Source: Halobaculum litoreum
GTDB lineage: Archaea > Halobacteriota > Halobacteria > Halobacteriales > Haloferacaceae
Direction of reading: 5' to 3'
Assembly: GCF_030127125.1 (NCBI RefSeq)
Contig: NZ_CP126156.1
Span: 1,426,001-1,490,000 of the forward strand
DNA length: 64,000 nucleotides
Shown here: positions 58,207 to 64,000 of the stretch, in pieces
Layout: each line of letters opens with the position of its first letter
How positions within the stretch are numbered: position 1 is the stretch's first letter
The notes under the pieces: model-generated
Told to the model about the DNA's origin: nothing
What the model saw: the letters and a program-made list of their open reading frames with translations, nothing else
Databases searched by the model: none
Position numbers and translations under genes: made by a program

Positions 58207-59048
58207 GTGAGCGACGACGCGAGCGACGGCGACTTGGGCGTGCTCCGGCACAAGCGCGAGGCGACGCGCTACCGGATCCTCGTCGAGATCGCCGAGCGCC
58301 AGCCGGCGGTGAGCCAACGCGAGATCGCCGACGCCATCGGCGTCACCGCGCAGGCGGTGTCCGAACACCTCGGCGACCTCGCCGAGGGCGGGTTCGTCGA
58401 CCGCGAGGGGCGCGGGCGCTACCGCGTCACGAAGGAGGGCGTCGACTGGCTCATCTCCCGGACCGACGAGCTGCGCGAGTACCTCGACCACGTGACGGGC
58501 GACGTGCTCGGCGGCGTGGAAGTGGAGACCGCGCTGGCGGACGGCCCCGTCGACGAGGGCGACCGCGTCACCCTCTCCATGCGCGACGGCGTCCTCCACG
58601 CGCGGCGCCTCGACGGGGACGACGCGGCGGCGGCCGGCGGGACGCGGGGCGGCGCGACCGCGCTCGCGGTGACGGCCGCCGAGGACGGCACCGACGTCGG
58701 CGTCGCCGAGTTCGACGGCGTCGTCGACTACGACCTCGGGGCGGTCACGGCGGTCGTCGTCCCCGCGGTCCGCGACGGGGGAGCCGGGTCGTCGACGCCG
58801 AGCGCCTCGCCGCCGCGGCGGCCGACGCCGACCTCGTCGCCGCCGCCGGCACGGAGGCGCTGGCGGCGCTGCGCCGCGCCGACCGCGAGCCCGACCTCCG
58901 CTTCGGGACGGTCGACGCCGTCCACGAGGCGGCCATGCGCGGCCTCGACGTGCTGCTCGTGGTCGGCGGCGGCGACCTCTCGGCCCACACCGACGCCCTC
59001 CGCGGCACCGGGGTCGACGTCGACGTGGTCGACTCCGCGGCACGCTAA
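58207..59048 (+). pseudogene. MarR-like HTH regulator with C-terminal sensor domain, apparent 1-base frameshift
   Basis: The first 190 residues hold a winged HTH (LGVLRHKREATRYRILVEIA, QREIADAIGVTAQAVSEHLG, DREGRGRYRVTKEGVDWLIS) and a middle ligand-like domain (GVEVETALADGPVDEGDRVT). The frame breaks at the G run 58777-58781; the C-terminal half continues one frame over as VVDAERLAAAAADADLVAAA ... DLLVVGGGDLS-like sequence and ends DVDVVDSAAR. Adding one G gives 280 codons in one frame. The C-terminal Rossmann-like part is conserved in archaeal regulators of this type. GTG at 58207 is chosen; it would be a leaderless transcript. If the loss is real, a truncated regulator would be made. Confidence 0.78.
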
Positions 59049-59111
59049 GCGGTTCTCGGATTCGATACTCGGGGGCGAACGTTGAAGTTGTGCCTGTCTG
59101 AATCGCCGACA

Positions 59112-59216
59112 ATGTCCACCGAGACCGCCGTCCGGGTCCGGGTGGGTCTCGCCACCGCGGCCGTGTTCGCGGTGACGGCGCTCGCCGCGCTCGGCCTCGC
59201 CAGCATCGCGCTGTGA
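59112..59216 (+). CDS. 34-residue single-helix membrane protein
   Basis: Encodes MSTETAVRVRVGLATAAVFA then VTALAALGLASIAL and a stop; one transmembrane helix at about 11-33. An AT-rich gttgaagttgtg lies about 23-33 bp before the ATG and may be its promoter. Its stop ends 1 bp before the stop of the convergent VOC gene, an unusually tight packing. Function unknown; similar mini membrane proteins occur across haloarchaea. Confidence 0.55.
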   Translation: MSTETAVRVRVGLATAAVFAVTALAALGLASIAL

Positions 59217-59217
59217 G

Positions 59218-59640
59218 CTACGCGTCGGGCGCGACGACCTCGACCGTCGCCCCGCCGGGAGCCTCGCAGTAGAGCGCGTAGTACCCGCCGGCGAACGGGT
59301 GTCGATCCTCGTACAGGAGCGACGCGTCCGCGCGCTCGCGGACCGCGTCGGTCAGCCGGTCCACCTGGTCGCGCGAGCCGGCGTGGAACGCCAGGTGGTC
59401 CAACCCCGGCGCGCGCCGGTCGAACTCGTCGGCCGTGCCGTCCGCTGCGCCGAGCACGACGTACGTCGGGCCGTTCACCCACGAGCGGCCGCCGTCCCAC
59501 TCGTCCTTCCGTTCGTAGCCCAACTCGCCGAGGAGCCAGTCCCAGAACGCCGCGGCGGCGTCGAGGTCGGCGGCGTTCAGTTCGACGTGGTGGAGGCGCC
59601 CGGCGTGGGCGGGGTCGGCGTGGTCGCGTTCGTCGGGCAT
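59218..59640 (-). CDS. VOC-family (glyoxalase/dioxygenase-fold) protein
   Basis: A 140-residue protein with two beta-alpha-beta-beta-beta modules: LHHVELNAADLDAAAAFWDW in the first and GLDHLAFHAGSRDQVDRLTD in the second. Likely metal ligands are the His in LHHVEL, His in LDHLAF and Glu in TVEVV at the end. Reactions of the fold range from glyoxalase I to ring-cleaving dioxygenases; which applies is unclear. The stop of the SDR gene lies 11 bp upstream on the same strand, so the two share a transcript. Confidence 0.85.
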   Translation of the reverse strand: MPDERDHADPAHAGRLHHVELNAADLDAAAAFWDWLLGELGYERKDEWDGGRSWVNGPTYVVLGAADGTADEFDRRAPGLDHLAFHAGSRDQVDRLTDAVRERADASLLYEDRHPFAGGYYALYCEAPGGATVEVVAPDA

Positions 59641-59651
59641 CGAGTCGTCCC

Positions 59652-60452
59652 CTACTGCTGGGGCATCTGTTCGCCCTGCGGGACGCCCTGTGCGGCGACC
59701 GTCTCGCCCGTCATGTAGCTGGCGGCGTCGCTGGCGAGGAACCGCGCGACGTCGGCGATCTCCTCGCTCGTGCCGATCCGGCGGTCGACGTCGGCGCGGT
59801 CGACCTCGTCGGCGGAGACGCCCATCTGCGTCTCGACGCCGGGCGTCGCCACGAACCCGGGCGCGATGCAGTTCACCCGCACGTCGCGGCCGGCCCACTC
59901 GATCGCCAGCGTCTCGGTGAGGTTGATCACGCCCGCCTTCGCCGCGCCGTAGTGGCTCATGTACTGGGCGGCGCGCTGGCCCGCGACGCTCGCGAGGTTG
60001 ACGACCGCGCCGCCGTCGCCGTCCGCGAGGTGGTCGGCGGCCGCCTGCGTGCAGTGGAACGTCCCGTGGAGGTTGATGTCGACGACGGTCTTCCAGCCGT
60101 TCTCGGAGATGTCGTCGAAGCCGGCCATGAACGACGCGCCCGCGTTGTTCACGAGCACGTCCAGCGAACCGAACTCCTCGACGGTCGCCTCGACGAGCGC
60201 GTCCACCGCGTCGCGGTCGGTGACGTCGCACTCCACCGCGAGACAGCGCCCGTGGTCGCCGTCGGCGGCGTCGGCGGCCGCGTCGATCGCCTCGGCGACG
60301 GGGTCGACGTTCTCCTGTTCGCGCGAACAGACGACGACGTCGGCGCCGTCGGCGGCGAACTCCTCGGCGACGGCGCGGCCGATCCCGCTGGAGGCGCCGG
60401 TGATCACCGCCACCTCGCCCGCCAGCGAGAAGCGGTCGTGGACGTCGCTCAC
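59652..60452 (-). CDS. Short-chain dehydrogenase/reductase (SDR)
   Basis: A 266-residue classical SDR. Cofactor motif TGASSGIGRAVAEEF, NNAGAS, and the catalytic Tyr-x3-Lys in YGAAKAG with Ser in NLASVAGQ; the Asp/Arg signature at the end of beta-2 (CSREQEN) suggests NADP preference. C-terminal MTGETVAAQGVPQGEQMPQQ is typical of 3-oxoacyl-type SDRs. GTG at 60452 is the chosen start; GTG at 60461 is also possible. It is divergent from 3-hydroxyacyl-CoA dehydrogenase and co-directional with VOC. Likely acyl or keto substrate. Confidence 0.9.
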   Translation of the reverse strand: MSDVHDRFSLAGEVAVITGASSGIGRAVAEEFAADGADVVVCSREQENVDPVAEAIDAAADAADGDHGRCLAVECDVTDRDAVDALVEATVEEFGSLDVLVNNAGASFMAGFDDISENGWKTVVDINLHGTFHCTQAAADHLADGDGGAVVNLASVAGQRAAQYMSHYGAAKAGVINLTETLAIEWAGRDVRVNCIAPGFVATPGVETQMGVSADEVDRADVDRRIGTSEEIADVARFLASDAASYMTGETVAAQGVPQGEQMPQQ

Positions 60453-60638
60453 GCCGTCCACCCCGTTCGGGGGGCGGCGGTCGTCGGACGGGGCGAACCG
60501 GACGGATCCGTGTGTCGTGTCATCGACCGATGGTGGGCGACGGCGTCACATGAATCCCCGGGGCCGATCCCCGGCTCGGCTTACCATCGTTAACTCGGCG
60601 CCGGTACACCTATCCCGCCGCTCACACACCTCCCGGAC

Positions 60639-61841
60639 ATGTCGACCGACGGGATCTCGCACGTGACGGTGCTGGGCGCGGGCAACATGGGCCACGGCAT
60701 CGCCGAGGTGGCCGCCCTCGCGGGGTACGACGTGACGATGCGCGACATCGACGAGGACGCCGTCGCCGACGGCTACGAGGGGATCGAGTGGAGCCTCGGC
60801 AAACTCGCGGAGTCGGGCCGGATCGACGAGCCCCCGGCCGACGTGCTCGCCCGGATCGACACGACGGTCGATCTGGCCGCCGCCGTCGCCGACACCGACG
60901 TCGTGATCGAGGCGGCGCCCGAGCAGTTGGCGATCAAACGCGACGTGTTCGGCGACCTCGACGAGCACGCGCCCGCCGACGCGATCCTCGCGACGAACAC
61001 CTCCAGCCTCTCGATCACCGCCATCGCCGAGGCGGTCGCCGACCCCGGGCGCGTCGTCGGCACCCACTTCTTCAACCCGCCCGTCCGGATGGACCTGGTC
61101 GAGGTCGTCCACGGCGCCGAGACGAGCGCGGCGACCGCGGAGACGGCGGCGGCGCTGATGGAGTCGTTCGGGAAGACGCCGATCCACGTCCGCAAGGACG
61201 TCCACGGCTTCGTCGTCAACAGCGTCCTCGGCCCGTTCATGCAGGAGCCCGCGTGGATGGTGTCGACCGGCGAGGCGACGGTTCGCGGCGCCGACGCGAC
61301 GATGGTCCACGAGCGGGGCTACCCGATGGGGCCGTTCGAGTTGGGCGACCTCACCGGCATCGACATCGGCTACCACGTCCGGCGGGAGGCGGGGCTCCCG
61401 GTCGCCCCCCTCGTCGCGGAGAAGGTGGACGCCGGCGACCTCGGCCGGAAGACCGGCCGCGGCTACTACGAGTACGGCGACGACGCGGCGGGCGCCGACT
61501 ACACCGCGGCCGACGCCGGCGACTTCGACTGGCTCCGCGTGGAGGCGCGGATGGCGAACGAGGCGGCGAAGCTGGTCGGCGACGACGTGGCGACCGCCGA
61601 CGCCGTCGACACGGGGATGCGCCTCGGCGCCGGCTTCCCCGAGGGGCCGTGTCTGCGGGCCGACCGGCGCGGCCTCGACGAGGTGCTGGCGGTCCTCCGC
61701 GACCGCCACGAGGCGACCGGGGAGGACCGCTTCGCGCCGGCCGACTACCTCGTCGAGCTGGTCGAGGCTGGGCACACCGGCGTCGACGCCGGCCGCGGCT
61801 TCTTCGCGTACGACGACGACGGAGACCGGGTCGAGACGTAG
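60639..61841 (+). CDS. 3-hydroxyacyl-CoA dehydrogenase
   Basis: A 400-residue beta-oxidation enzyme. The NAD-binding domain has VTVLGAGNMGHGIAEVAALA, the catalytic His lies in THFFNPPVRMDLVEVVHG, and VHGFVVNSVLGPFMQEPAWM continues the family pattern. Beyond the usual core of about 290 residues there is a second 3HCDH C-terminal module (ANEAAKLVGDDVATADAVDT, GLDEVLAVL), so it is the longer two-module form. It oxidises 3-hydroxyacyl-CoA to 3-oxoacyl-CoA using NAD. With SDR and acyl-CoA dehydrogenase nearby it belongs to fatty-acid or butanoate metabolism. Confidence 0.93.
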   Translation: MSTDGISHVTVLGAGNMGHGIAEVAALAGYDVTMRDIDEDAVADGYEGIEWSLGKLAESGRIDEPPADVLARIDTTVDLAAAVADTDVVIEAAPEQLAIKRDVFGDLDEHAPADAILATNTSSLSITAIAEAVADPGRVVGTHFFNPPVRMDLVEVVHGAETSAATAETAAALMESFGKTPIHVRKDVHGFVVNSVLGPFMQEPAWMVSTGEATVRGADATMVHERGYPMGPFELGDLTGIDIGYHVRREAGLPVAPLVAEKVDAGDLGRKTGRGYYEYGDDAAGADYTAADAGDFDWLRVEARMANEAAKLVGDDVATADAVDTGMRLGAGFPEGPCLRADRRGLDEVLAVLRDRHEATGEDRFAPADYLVELVEAGHTGVDAGRGFFAYDDDGDRVET

Positions 61842-61877
61842 CCGCGCCGGCCGCGGCGACAGCCCGGGGTCCGGCGG

Positions 61878-62402
61878 CTACTCCTCGCGCAGGCTCCGGA
61901 ACATCTCCGGGTCCGTGCGGAACTTCAGGACGTTGTGGACGACGTGGTTGCGGAGGTTCGAGACGACCGCGCCGTGGGCCTTGTAGAACTCGTGGATCCA
62001 CTTCGACTCTGCCTCCCGCGACGGGAACATCATCACCGACTTCCACTGGTACTCGCCGTCGGAGAGGAAGTACAGCAGGGTGTGCGGGTCGTCGCGGATG
62101 TACGCCATCGCCGACCGCCACTCGTCGGCGAAGTTCGAGGGGTCGAACTTGAACTCGAACAGGCCGAACACGTAGTAGTCCTCGTTGGGGACGATGGCGT
62201 CGCGGAACACGCCGCGCTCGCGCATCTTCCGGAGCGTCTCGCTGACGGTGACGTGGGAGACGTCGATGCCGTACTCGGCCGCGAGGACGTCCGCGAGCTC
62301 GCGCGAGGAGACGCCCGGGTTCGCGGCGACCTCCTCGAGGATCGCCACGTCGCGTTCGCTGAAGTCCCAGTCGGGCGCCTCGTCGGCGGCGTCCCCGTTC
62401 AT
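61878..62402 (-). CDS. Winged-helix regulator beside acyl-CoA dehydrogenase
   Basis: A 174-residue protein. Residues about 12-75 form a winged HTH (DFSERDVAILEEVAANPGVS, SRELADVLAAEYGIDVSHVT, VSETLRKMRERGVFRDAIVP), followed by an alpha/beta sensor part (YYVFGLFEFKFDPSNFADEW, TLLYFLSDGEYQWKSVMMFP, HEFYKAHGAVVSNLRNHVVH). This is an Lrp-like or haloarchaeal-specific arrangement. It is 34 bp downstream of the acyl-CoA dehydrogenase gene on the same strand; it may control the lipid genes around it. Confidence 0.78.
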   Translation of the reverse strand: MNGDAADEAPDWDFSERDVAILEEVAANPGVSSRELADVLAAEYGIDVSHVTVSETLRKMRERGVFRDAIVPNEDYYVFGLFEFKFDPSNFADEWRSAMAYIRDDPHTLLYFLSDGEYQWKSVMMFPSREAESKWIHEFYKAHGAVVSNLRNHVVHNVLKFRTDPEMFRSLREE

Positions 62403-62436
62403 CGGCCGCCCGCGGCGACCGCGGCTGCGCGCGGGC

Positions 62437-63579
62437 TCACAGTATCTGGTCCGAGATGATGTTCTTCTGGATCTCGGAGGTGCCCTCGTAGATCTTCGTG
62501 ATCCGGGCGTCGCGGTAGAACCGCTCGGCCGGGTGGTCGGTGACGAAGCCGGCGCCGCCGTGGACCTGGATCCCCTCGTCGGCGACCTCGACGGCGTGCT
62601 CGGAGGCGAACAGCTTCGCCATCGACGCGAACTTCGCGGCCAGCTGGTCGTCGTTGCCCTCGTCGACGACCGACGCGGCGCGGTACGTCAGCGACCGGGC
62701 CGCCTCCACGTTCGTCGCCATCTCGGCGATCTTGTGGGAGACGGCTTGATACTCCGAGATCCGCTTGCCGCCCTGCTCGCGCTCGCCGGCGTACTCGGCG
62801 GCGGCGTCGAGCGCCCCCTGCGCGGCGCCGACCGCCTGTGCCGCGACGGAGGTGCGCCCGTCGGCGAAGAAGTTCATCAGCTGGTAGAACCCCTGGTCGA
62901 CCGCGCCGATGACGTTCTCCTCGGGCACGCGGACGTCGTCGAGGCGGATCTCCGCGAGGTCCGAGGCGCGGATGCCGAGTTTGTTGTCGATCTTCGTCGG
63001 CTCGAACCCCTCGCGGTCGGTCTCGACGAGGAAGGCGGTGATGCCGCGGTGGCGCTCGCCCGGCGTCGTCTTCGCCATCACGACGGCCACGTCGGCGATC
63101 GTGCCGTTCGTGATCCACATCTTGTCGCCGTTCAGCACCCACTCGTCGCCGTCCTGCTCGGCGCGCGTCTCGATGCCCGCCACGTCCGAGCCGTGCGCCG
63201 GCTCGGAGATGCACGAACAGGTGGCCGACTCGCCGGCGGCGACCTTCGGGAGCCACTCCTCTTTCATCCACTCGTCGCCGAACTTGCGGATCATCGAGGT
63301 GCCGAAGCCGCGAGAGCCGATCGCGGAGCCGATCCCGGGGTCGGCGCGCCACAGCTCCTCGGTGACGACCGCCGAGGTGAGCAGGTCCATCCCCGCCCCG
63401 CCGTACTCCTCGGGGATCGTCGGCGCGACCAGGTCGTAGCGCGCCGCCTGCTCGACGAGGTCGTGCGGGTAGCGCTTCTCCTCGTCGTGCTCGCGCGCGA
63501 CGGGTCGGATCTCGTTTTCGCCGAACTCCCGCACCACGTCGCGGATCGCCTCCTGCTCGCTCGAAAGTTGGAACGCCAT
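62437..63579 (-). CDS. Acyl-CoA dehydrogenase
   Basis: A 380-residue FAD flavoprotein that introduces the first double bond into acyl-CoA. Family blocks: N-terminal FQLSSEQEAIRDVVREFGEN, the flavin-binding CSCISEPAHGSDVAGIETRA, WVLNGDKMWITNGTIADVAV, and C-terminal QVHGGAGFVTDHPAERFYRD with the catalytic Glu in YEGTSEIQ. Length is typical. A TATA-like CTATTTAG lies about 25-32 bp before the ATG, giving a leaderless transcript. Placed next to 3-hydroxyacyl-CoA dehydrogenase; together they form part of a beta-oxidation-like route. Confidence 0.96.
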   Translation of the reverse strand: MAFQLSSEQEAIRDVVREFGENEIRPVAREHDEEKRYPHDLVEQAARYDLVAPTIPEEYGGAGMDLLTSAVVTEELWRADPGIGSAIGSRGFGTSMIRKFGDEWMKEEWLPKVAAGESATCSCISEPAHGSDVAGIETRAEQDGDEWVLNGDKMWITNGTIADVAVVMAKTTPGERHRGITAFLVETDREGFEPTKIDNKLGIRASDLAEIRLDDVRVPEENVIGAVDQGFYQLMNFFADGRTSVAAQAVGAAQGALDAAAEYAGEREQGGKRISEYQAVSHKIAEMATNVEAARSLTYRAASVVDEGNDDQLAAKFASMAKLFASEHAVEVADEGIQVHGGAGFVTDHPAERFYRDARITKIYEGTSEIQKNIISDQIL

Positions 63580-63646
63580 GGGCCGAGTGACCTTTCCATC
63601 GCTAAATAGTCACCGGCGACTCCCGTCGACCGGGACCCCGCCCGAA

Positions 63647-64000
63647 CTAGTTCGCGAGGAACCCCGACAGCGCCTCGCGATACGCCTCGGTCCGGTCGTG
63701 AGTGACCCAGTGGTACGCCCCCGACAGCGGCTCGACCGCACAGTCGCCCGCGATCGCGTCGGCGAGGCGGTGGGCGTTCGCCACCGGCTGGAGGACGTCG
63801 TCGCCGCCCCACAGACACAGCGTGTCCGCGGTGACGGCGCCGTAGTCGATGCACGTGGTGTCGTTCGTGTTCGTCGCCACGGCCGCGCGGGCCAGCGCGG
63901 TCCGGCCGCCCTCGCGCTTCCACGGCGCCTTCATGCCGGCGACGAACGCCGGGTCCGCCTCGCCGTGGGCGCCCTCGGCGAACAGGAACTCGAGCTGCTC
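63647..64000 (-). CDS. Alpha/beta hydrolase, C-terminal part (runs off window)
   Basis: The visible 117 residues begin EQLEFLFAEGAHGEADPAFV and end YREALSGFLAN. They contain the acid residue block TLCLWGGDDVLQPVANAHRL and the catalytic His in GAYHWVTHDRTE, matching the last third of an alpha/beta hydrolase; the nucleophile Ser lies beyond the window. It is divergent in regulation but same-strand upstream of acyl-CoA dehydrogenase (67 bp). Could be a thioesterase or carboxylesterase related to acyl-CoA metabolism; the substrate cannot be told. Confidence 0.85.
   Translation of the reverse strand, partial: EQLEFLFAEGAHGEADPAFVAGMKAPWKREGGRTALARAAVATNTNDTTCIDYGAVTADTLCLWGGDDVLQPVANAHRLADAIAGDCAVEPLSGAYHWVTHDRTEAYREALSGFLAN

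Noticed and set aside
21405..59048. Programmed ribosomal frameshifting at the G runs
   Set aside because: The sites have no slippery heptamer plus downstream pseudoknot arrangement that I can see, the affected families are not known for it, and five unrelated sites with the same one-base loss fit sequencing error or instability better.
61351..62121. Minus-strand frame opposite 3-hydroxyacyl-CoA dehydrogenase
   Set aside because: Rich in Arg, Gly and Pro with no family resemblance; it is the shadow of the real plus-strand gene and of the HTH gene in another frame.
1..64000. CRISPR arrays, insertion sequences, integrases, toxin-antitoxin or restriction systems
   Set aside because: No regularly spaced direct repeats, transposase motifs (DDE, HUH), tyrosine recombinase motifs or defence-gene families were seen on either strand.

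Overview
The window is chromosomal DNA from an extremely halophilic archaeon (class Halobacteria). Very high G+C, acidic proteomes with Asp/Glu-rich linkers, GTG starts, leaderless TATA-type promoters and archaeal information-processing genes (family B polymerase, DnaG primase, RPA, Mre11-Rad50, aIF2-alpha, L44e, S27e, Nop10) all agree. An rpa-rpap-rpe operon and an AglD-like glycosyltransferase fusion recall Haloferax and its relatives, but the genus cannot be fixed by eye. I saw no insertion sequence, CRISPR array, rRNA gene, prophage or integrase, so this is essentially core chromosome.

Layout. 0-3 kb: end of a halocyanin/cytochrome b respiratory cluster. 3-6 kb: endonuclease III, several tiny membrane or zinc-ribbon proteins, tRNA-Gln(TTG), and a ferritin-like/DtxR pair. 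6-9 kb: an MFS transporter and a saccharopine-dehydrogenase-like oxidoreductase. 8.9-12.6 kb: sufC-sufB-sufD. 12.7-15.5 kb: intein-free PolB. 15.6-21.3 kb: small haloarchaeal proteins and a coupled orf-mre11-rad50 operon. 21.4-24 kb: a frameshifted DUF84 NTPase and an AglD-like glycosyltransferase/flippase-like fusion. 24-29 kb: a small regulator-like protein, pyruvate kinase, an NfeD/SPFH membrane pair and a winged-helix regulator. 29.3-36.6 kb: a cysteine hydrolase/YcgG-like pair, dnaG, phosphoglycerate mutase, a DUF373 protein and geranylgeranyl reductase. 36.8-39.4 kb: L44e-S27e-aIF2-alpha-Nop10-PAC2. 39.5-45 kb: aldo/keto reductase, a frameshifted membrane protein, a second DUF373 protein, SppA and a coiled-coil protein with a palindrome on its promoter. 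45-49 kb: rpa-rpap-rpe. 49-53.4 kb: an exported thiol-redox pair, a double ferritin-like lipoprotein and a LiaF-like membrane protein. 53.4-59 kb: twice-frameshifted mutS, small membrane proteins, a DsbA/FrnE-like oxidoreductase and a frameshifted HTH regulator. 59-64 kb: a fatty-acid/CoA metabolism group (VOC, SDR, 3-hydroxyacyl-CoA dehydrogenase, HTH regulator, acyl-CoA dehydrogenase, alpha/beta hydrolase).

The most striking whole-window pattern is that four otherwise normal genes carry five frameshifts, and adding one G to a run of G (C on the + strand for mutS) repairs every one. This looks like homopolymer under-calling rather than gene decay, and it has practical consequences for mutS and the NTPase. 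The best biological leads are the ATGA-coupled thioredoxin-lipoprotein/CAAC-membrane-protein pair, the internally duplicated ferritin-like lipoprotein, the perfect 19-bp palindrome over the coiled-coil gene promoter, and the stacked inverted repeats ahead of sufC. I found no clearly new multi-gene defence or mobile system.
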